A program made the position numbers and the translations under genes. Below, one piece after another: positions 22,595-26,283 of a DNA stretch of 26,283 nucleotides (positions within the stretch are counted from its first letter, which is position 1; each line of letters starts with the position of its first letter). This DNA is from SIG351 sp045627045 (lineage in GTDB: Bacteria; Bacillota; Clostridia; HGM11327): NCBI GenBank assembly GCA_045627045.1, contig JAZQMY010000006.1, forward strand, positions 1 to 26,283. The letters run 5' to 3'. The notes under the pieces were generated by a model. It ran no database searches. It saw nothing but the letters and a program-made list of their open reading frames with translations, and was not told the DNA's origin.

Positions 22595-24574
22595 TTACGG
22601 TTCAATGATGTTAAAGAATTTGTAATCGTTTATTACTGTAATCGCATCCGTAAGCTGCGTCAGGTACGAGGTATTTCCCTCTTGCTTAACAAGAGCATTG
22701 ATGTTTTCCGAATTCTTTTGAATGACAGACAACAGGCCTAAACGGTTTGTGGTCCATGTCACATCTGCATTTTCTGCCTGAGCATTCTTTTGATACAGGA
22801 CTATACCGTTTTTAACGCAAAGTACATATTTCCCATCGGGAAGTATGATGTTCGCAGTAAAGGTCAAATTCGGTACCTTCGTTGTATCCACTAAAATACC
22901 GAGATACTCAAAGATCATTTCCGGTGTCATGTGGGCAATGGCATCTGCTGAACCGCTCGAACGGTTGGCGGGATCGTTGTTGGTTCCGTTGCGCAGCTCC
23001 TGCGCGGCACAAAGATAGGCGTTGCGCCAGGGACCGGATTCTGCCTGATATCCCAACTGCTCCAAAGCATCGGCACATAAATATCTGGCCTCCTTGTTGT
23101 CAGGATTTGCATAGACCAGCGTATTTGTAATCTGTGCGACCCATTGATATTCTCCGTTGTCATAATCTTCTTTTGCTTTTTTCAACACGGCATTTACATC
23201 ACCGAGATAGGATACCAGCTTCTGTGCATATTCGGAAGGCGTAAGCTCGGCAAGATGAATCGGGTTTCCGTCATACCAACCCATATATTTTTCATAAACC
23301 GCTTTTGAATTGTGGGAAACCGTGCCGTAATATTGCCGTGTGTACCAAACCTTTTCCAGTGCCTCCGGCAATTTGATCATATTGGCAATCTCTGTTTCCG
23401 TATAACCCTGATTGATGTAAAGAAGTGTCTGGTCGTTAATAAATTTATAAACCGCTGCCGTATTTGTCATATATTCTTTTATGACTTCGCTGCCCCAGTG
23501 CGGCCAGTTGTGTGACTGGAACACAACCTCTGCCCGGTCGCCGTACAGGACCAATGACTCCATAATATACTCTGCCCAGGCATTGCCATCACGGACCTGC
23601 GCCCCACGAATCGTGTAAAGATTGTGCAGTGTTCCCGTACAGTTTTCTGCCATCCAGAGAGCTTTCTTTTCACCGATCCAGAAATTCATCTCGGCGGGAG
23701 CTTCTGTTCCCGGCGTCATCTGGAATTCAAACTCGACACCGTCGATTGTGTGCTTTTCCCCGGTATGGGTGATTTCAATTGTAGGCGATATATAACTGAC
23801 AGTACCTTTTGACTGTCCCATGCCGATGCCGATGGCAAGAGAGCCGGTTTCACCGGCTTCCAACAGAGTACCGTACTGATAGCTTGCTCTGCGCCCCATA
23901 GCATTTCCGGCAAAAATATTCTCGCTGATTGCGTGCTTTTCAAAGCCTTCCGGCGCAAATACGGGAATGGCACCTGAAAGAACATCTTTTTCTTCAACCA
24001 CACCCTTGACACCGCCGAAATGGTCAACGTGCGGGTGACTGTATATTACCGCTGTTATCGGATAATCGCCGAGATTCTCTCTCACCAATGCAACGGCAGC
24101 TTTGGAACATTCCACACTCATCAGCGGGTCAACGACGATCCAACCCGTATTTCCTCGTATAAAGGTGATATTGGTCATATCATATCCTCTGACCTGATAG
24201 ATGCCGTTTGTAACCTCAAACAGGCCGTAAATATGATTCAGTTGTGCGTTTCTCCAAAGACTCGGATTGCTTGTATCGGGAGCGTCTTTGTTCAGAAAAG
24301 CAAACGCAGTCTGACTCCATACAAGTTTGCCGTCTTCGCCATAGATATCCAACGAATCGGGAGCAGTAATCAATCCTTTTGTGGCATTATCATATTCTGC
24401 CTTATCATTGAAATCAAGAAGTGCATATACCTGCTGATTGACATCAACAGTGTACCGGGTGGCCGGTTTGGTATCTGCATTCAGTTCAAGATTTTCATCT
24501 TTTTTTGAGTTCGTACATGCGGCTAAAGAAAACAAAGTAACCGCGCTCAAAAGCAAAGCTATTATTTTTTTCAT
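22595..24574 (-). CDS. SdsA-type alkylsulfatase lipoprotein (metallo-beta-lactamase fold)
   Basis: A 659-residue lipoprotein (lipobox LAAC, Cys20) of the class of linear primary alkylsulfatases, which release sulfate from SDS-like alkyl sulfates. The metal site matches SdsA1 in spacing: H180-x-H182-x-D184-H185 (SHPHVDHFGG), E291 (PGTEAPAEM), E310 (MAENC) and H355 (QSHNWPHWG). A helical dimerisation region follows (about 400-530), then a C-terminal SCP2-like domain (about 545-659) for the alkyl chain. The lipoprotein form fits extracellular action. It is 25 bp downstream of the TetR gene, so it should be under that repressor. The true substrate could be another sulfated amphiphile. Confidence 0.93.
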   Translation of the reverse strand: MKKIIALLLSAVTLFSLAACTNSKKDENLELNADTKPATRYTVDVNQQVYALLDFNDKAEYDNATKGLITAPDSLDIYGEDGKLVWSQTAFAFLNKDAPDTSNPSLWRNAQLNHIYGLFEVTNGIYQVRGYDMTNITFIRGNTGWIVVDPLMSVECSKAAVALVRENLGDYPITAVIYSHPHVDHFGGVKGVVEEKDVLSGAIPVFAPEGFEKHAISENIFAGNAMGRRASYQYGTLLEAGETGSLAIGIGMGQSKGTVSYISPTIEITHTGEKHTIDGVEFEFQMTPGTEAPAEMNFWIGEKKALWMAENCTGTLHNLYTIRGAQVRDGNAWAEYIMESLVLYGDRAEVVFQSHNWPHWGSEVIKEYMTNTAAVYKFINDQTLLYINQGYTETEIANMIKLPEALEKVWYTRQYYGTVSHNSKAVYEKYMGWYDGNPIHLAELTPSEYAQKLVSYLGDVNAVLKKAKEDYDNGEYQWVAQITNTLVYANPDNKEARYLCADALEQLGYQAESGPWRNAYLCAAQELRNGTNNDPANRSSGSADAIAHMTPEMIFEYLGILVDTTKVPNLTFTANIILPDGKYVLCVKNGIVLYQKNAQAENADVTWTTNRLGLLSVIQKNSENINALVKQEGNTSYLTQLTDAITVINDYKFFNIIEP

Positions 24575-24599
24575 AAAGCATTTCTCCTCATTCAGTTTT

Positions 24600-25277
24600 T
24601 CAGATATTTGCCGATGGCAAATCTGTTTTTTTAACTGTACACCAGTTCAGAATCATTTCCTGCATAATCTGAAGTTCTCTGATATGATCCGGCTCGCCCC
24701 TGTTTGCCCAGACAATACCCTGAGCATACCGTTCTGCCGTGGCAAGCATACTGATGGCAACGGCTGTGAACAACACATCTTCCGAAATATCGGTTCGGAT
24801 GCTGTGATCTGTTTTCGCACGAATATACGCATGATGAAACATCACTTGCATGGGTTTCAAGGGATCAAGATGCTCTCTCAGGCTTTCCATCTGCGTGTGC
24901 TGACGGCTGATAAACGTTTTATAATTTCCGCTGAAACGCAGCAATTCGGGGTATTCCCGATAAATTTGAATGATGCTTGACGTGTAAACACGAATCATTT
25001 CGTATGCGGAAAAAGTCGAATAAACTTCCTCCCCGTACTGCGCTAACGTTTTCTGCCAGACATTGTTCCATGCCATTCCGCTGATGGCAACAACCAGTTT
25101 TTCTTTGGTTTGATAATACTTGAAAAGTGTTGTCGGGCCAACGCCGGCCGCAGCCGCAACAGCGTTCATACTGACGGTTTCAATCCCCTGTTCGGAGAAA
25201 AGCTTTAATCCAGCTTCCAGAATATGTTTTCGCCGACTGATTTCTGCCAGTTGATCCTTTTCAATGTTTCTTGGCAT
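24600..25277 (-). CDS. TetR-family repressor of the alkylsulfatase operon
   Basis: A 225-residue TetR-family regulator starting at the ATG at 25277 (MPRNIEKDQLAEISRRKHIL), chosen because AAAGGAGGA lies 5 nt upstream; the longer frame to 25304 lacks such a site. The helix-turn-helix reads VSMNAVAAAAGVGPTTLFKY with YYQTKEKLV. The C-terminal ligand domain is unassigned. It is the first gene of the leftward operon with the alkylsulfatase and DUF1254 genes. An inverted repeat at 25307-25320, just downstream of the promoter, is a candidate autoregulatory operator. Confidence 0.93.
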   Translation of the reverse strand: MPRNIEKDQLAEISRRKHILEAGLKLFSEQGIETVSMNAVAAAAGVGPTTLFKYYQTKEKLVVAISGMAWNNVWQKTLAQYGEEVYSTFSAYEMIRVYTSSIIQIYREYPELLRFSGNYKTFISRQHTQMESLREHLDPLKPMQVMFHHAYIRAKTDHSIRTDISEDVLFTAVAISMLATAERYAQGIVWANRGEPDHIRELQIMQEMILNWCTVKKTDLPSANI

Positions 25278-25306
25278 ATTATCCTCCTTTCTCTCGCATT
25301 TCACAA

Positions 25307-25320
25307 AAGTAGTGGTACTT
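25307..25320. promoter_or_regulatory. candidate TetR operator
   Basis: Perfect inverted repeat AAGTA-GTGG-TACTT lying just downstream of the predicted transcription start (about 25325), between promoter and ribosome binding site. Its position fits repression of the alkylsulfatase operon by the adjacent TetR protein. Confidence 0.65.
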
Positions 25321-25331
25321 CGTTTGTTGAT

Positions 25332-25360
25332 ATTATATCACACATTTACAGTTGTGTCAA
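25332..25360 (-). promoter_or_regulatory. consensus promoter of the tetR-alkylsulfatase-DUF1254 operon
   Basis: Minus strand: TTGACA (25360-25355), 17-bp spacer, TATAAT (25337-25332): a perfect match to the housekeeping consensus, 55 bp upstream of the TetR start codon. Confidence 0.92.
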
Positions 25361-25473
25361 TAAGATTTATAAAAAATTTTATACAAAAAAGAAATCCTGC
25401 AAAGTTGAGCCAAAAGGGTGATTCTCATAAGGATAATTCAATTCTTAAGGATCAACTGATCGCGAGCGCAGCC

Positions 25474-25516
25474 AAAAAGGCTTATTCATGAAAAAACTCC
25501 ATGAATAAGCCTTTTT
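25474..25516. terminator. 17-bp perfect hairpin, bidirectional terminator-like
   Basis: AAAAAGGCTTATTCATG (25474-25490) pairs without mismatch with CATGAATAAGCCTTTTT (25500-25516) around a 9-nt loop. A and T runs on the flanks would act as U-tracts in both directions. No gene ends close to it on the rightward side. Confidence 0.7.
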
Positions 25517-25623
25517 CATTTTACCGAGCATCGAGAAGTACTCAAAGTATTACTCATATGCTTTGAGCGCAGCGAATAAACAGAATACTCGAAACGGCAA
25601 TGGAAATCGTTATATACATAAAG

Positions 25624-25669
25624 AACAGCGGAAGGCTTTCAATTTGAAATCCTTCCGCTGTTTGTTTTT
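25624..25669 (-). terminator. terminator of the small peptide gene
   Basis: CAGCGGAAGG (25626-25635) pairs with CCTTCCGCTG (25651-25660). The inner sequence can pair further (TTTCA/TGAAA). T-rich tails lie on both sides. Leftward it is the first hairpin after the peptide gene ending at 25694. Confidence 0.8.
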
Positions 25670-25693
25670 AATTAACTATTGAGCTTCGCTTGG

Positions 25694-25816
25694 CTAGTCT
25701 TCGATTTCCTCGAGTTCCGCCGGATCACGCTCATTGCTTGTGGTGATGACATCTTCCGTGTCAAAGTGAATTACTTCAACAACAGGTTCCTCATAGAATG
25801 TTTTTTCGTTTTTCAT
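25694..25816 (-). CDS. 40-residue acidic peptide with DVITTS motif
   Basis: A 40-residue product: MKNEKTFYEEPVVEVIHFDT followed by EDVITTSNERDPAELEEIED. It has an excellent AAGGAGG ribosome binding site 6-7 nt before the ATG, directly after the stop of the upstream gene (10-bp gap), so it is coupled to that gene. It has no signal peptide or membrane helix and is strongly acidic at the C-terminus. From memory, similar short peptides with (Y/F)E.P..EVI.F...DVITTS are common in gut Clostridia, often near secreted proteins; their role is not known to me. A peptide-precursor or signalling role is only a guess. Confidence 0.72.
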   Translation of the reverse strand: MKNEKTFYEEPVVEVIHFDTEDVITTSNERDPAELEEIED

Positions 25817-25826
25817 AATATCCTCC

Positions 25827-26283
25827 TTAGTTCATATAAGCAACAGTTGCCGTGTAATAATCGTACAGCGCCGATACCGCCTTCTTATACGCTTCGCTCT
25901 TACTGCTTGAAAGAATCGAATATGCATAAGAGAGCGCAGACAAATTGGTGTAAGTCAGTTTGCCGTCGTCGATATCGAGTGTATAGTTATCGCCGAGTTC
26001 GTGTGCCGCAATATCGCGTATAACGACCTTATACTTGCCGTTTTCCTGCTTTTCACAAGTGAATGCAACGTCGTTGCCGTTTTGGTCGGTCACCTTGACG
26101 GAGGGAACATACTCAGCGTTTGCAGGAGTGATATTGATCACAATTGCAATTTCATCATCAAGCACGAGGCTGCGGGAAGTACTCTTTACGTCCGTGAAGC
26201 CGTCGGCAACATTCTTGACTGCCGCAAACTGTGAAAGTTCATCGGCTGTATGAAGGGTAATTGCCGTTCTTGCCGCTGTGCCG
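25827..26283 (-). CDS. C-terminal end of a larger, probably exported protein (partial)
   Basis: The frame is open to the right edge, giving at least 151 residues, and the start lies outside the window. The visible part reads TAARTAITLHTADELSQFAA, then SLVLDDEIAIVINITPANAE and VPSVKVTDQNGNDVAFTCEK, a beta-rich Ig-like domain. A helical tail follows (ALSYAYSILSSSKSEAYKKA to TATVAYMN at the end). This resembles the repetitive surface or cellulosome-type proteins of Ruminococcus, but no dockerin or sorting signal is visible at this end. The stop lies 10 bp before the acidic peptide gene, which it probably shares a transcript with. Confidence 0.7.
   Translation of the reverse strand, partial: GTAARTAITLHTADELSQFAAVKNVADGFTDVKSTSRSLVLDDEIAIVINITPANAEYVPSVKVTDQNGNDVAFTCEKQENGKYKVVIRDIAAHELGDNYTLDIDDGKLTYTNLSALSYAYSILSSSKSEAYKKAVSALYDYYTATVAYMN

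Larger units (their letters stand above)
25361..25693. other. gene-free spacer with several hairpins
   Basis: About 330 bp with no supported gene. In order it holds GATCA-AC-TGATC (25450-25461), a 17-bp perfect hairpin (25474-25516), the imperfect repeat CTCAAAGTAT/ATGCTTTGAG (25541-25550, 25558-25567) and a second strong hairpin (25624-25669). Such clustering of palindromes may mark the relic of a mobile element or simply back-to-back terminators. Confidence 0.6.

Noticed and set aside
1..26283. CRISPR array, intact insertion sequence or prophage
   Set aside because: No regularly spaced repeats and no transposase, integrase or phage structural gene is visible.

Overview
The window looks like chromosomal DNA from a Firmicute of class Clostridia, most likely a gut Ruminococcus/Oscillospiraceae-type organism. 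This is inferred from the rpmG-secE-nusG-rplK order, strong AGGAGG ribosome binding sites, consensus sigma-A promoters (TTGACA-17 bp-TATAAT), the TSCPD and RlmH genes, and a short acidic peptide next to a large surface-type protein. TGA is used as a normal stop throughout.

Positions 1-9256 are almost all leftward. At the left edge is the transcription/translation block rpmG-secE-nusG-rplK, with its own promoter at 1476-1504. Upstream of it, reading leftward from a promoter at 9228-9256, is a tight nine-gene run: alpha/beta hydrolase, DtxR/MntR-like regulator, metF, a free-standing MetH reactivation-domain protein, a MetH lacking that domain, two paralogous TIM-barrel sugar phosphate isomerases, rlmH and a TSCPD protein. 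metF, the reactivation protein and metH are joined by ATGA overlaps, so this is a one-carbon/methionine operon with a split methionine synthase.

Positions 9324-14012 are mixed: an elongator tRNA-Met with perfect promoter and terminator, a leftward pair (HEPN-like, tail-anchored membrane protein overlapping a SAM methyltransferase), a rightward M14 carboxypeptidase, a scar where an ABC permease and a histidine kinase have been fused and broken, and a GNAT acetyltransferase.

Positions 14298-19111 form a rightward accessory operon. It starts with a TetR regulator whose promoter holds an inverted-repeat operator in the -35/-10 spacer. A small membrane protein, a double GNAT protein, two GyrI-like effector-binding proteins (one with a zinc ribbon), a lipoprotein, a DUF998 membrane protein and a VOC protein follow. 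This resembles a small-molecule modification or sequestration set. It trails off into two degraded genes (GNAT with an in-frame TGA; frameshifted membrane protein) up to about 20141.

Positions 20348-25360 are leftward again. A second TetR gene with a perfect promoter heads an operon with an SdsA-type alkylsulfatase lipoprotein and a DUF1254/DUF1214 lipoprotein, ended by a UUCG-loop terminator. A separate lipoprotein with a TTG start lies downstream. The right edge holds several large hairpins, a 40-residue acidic peptide gene, and the C-terminal end of a larger, probably exported, protein that continues beyond the window.
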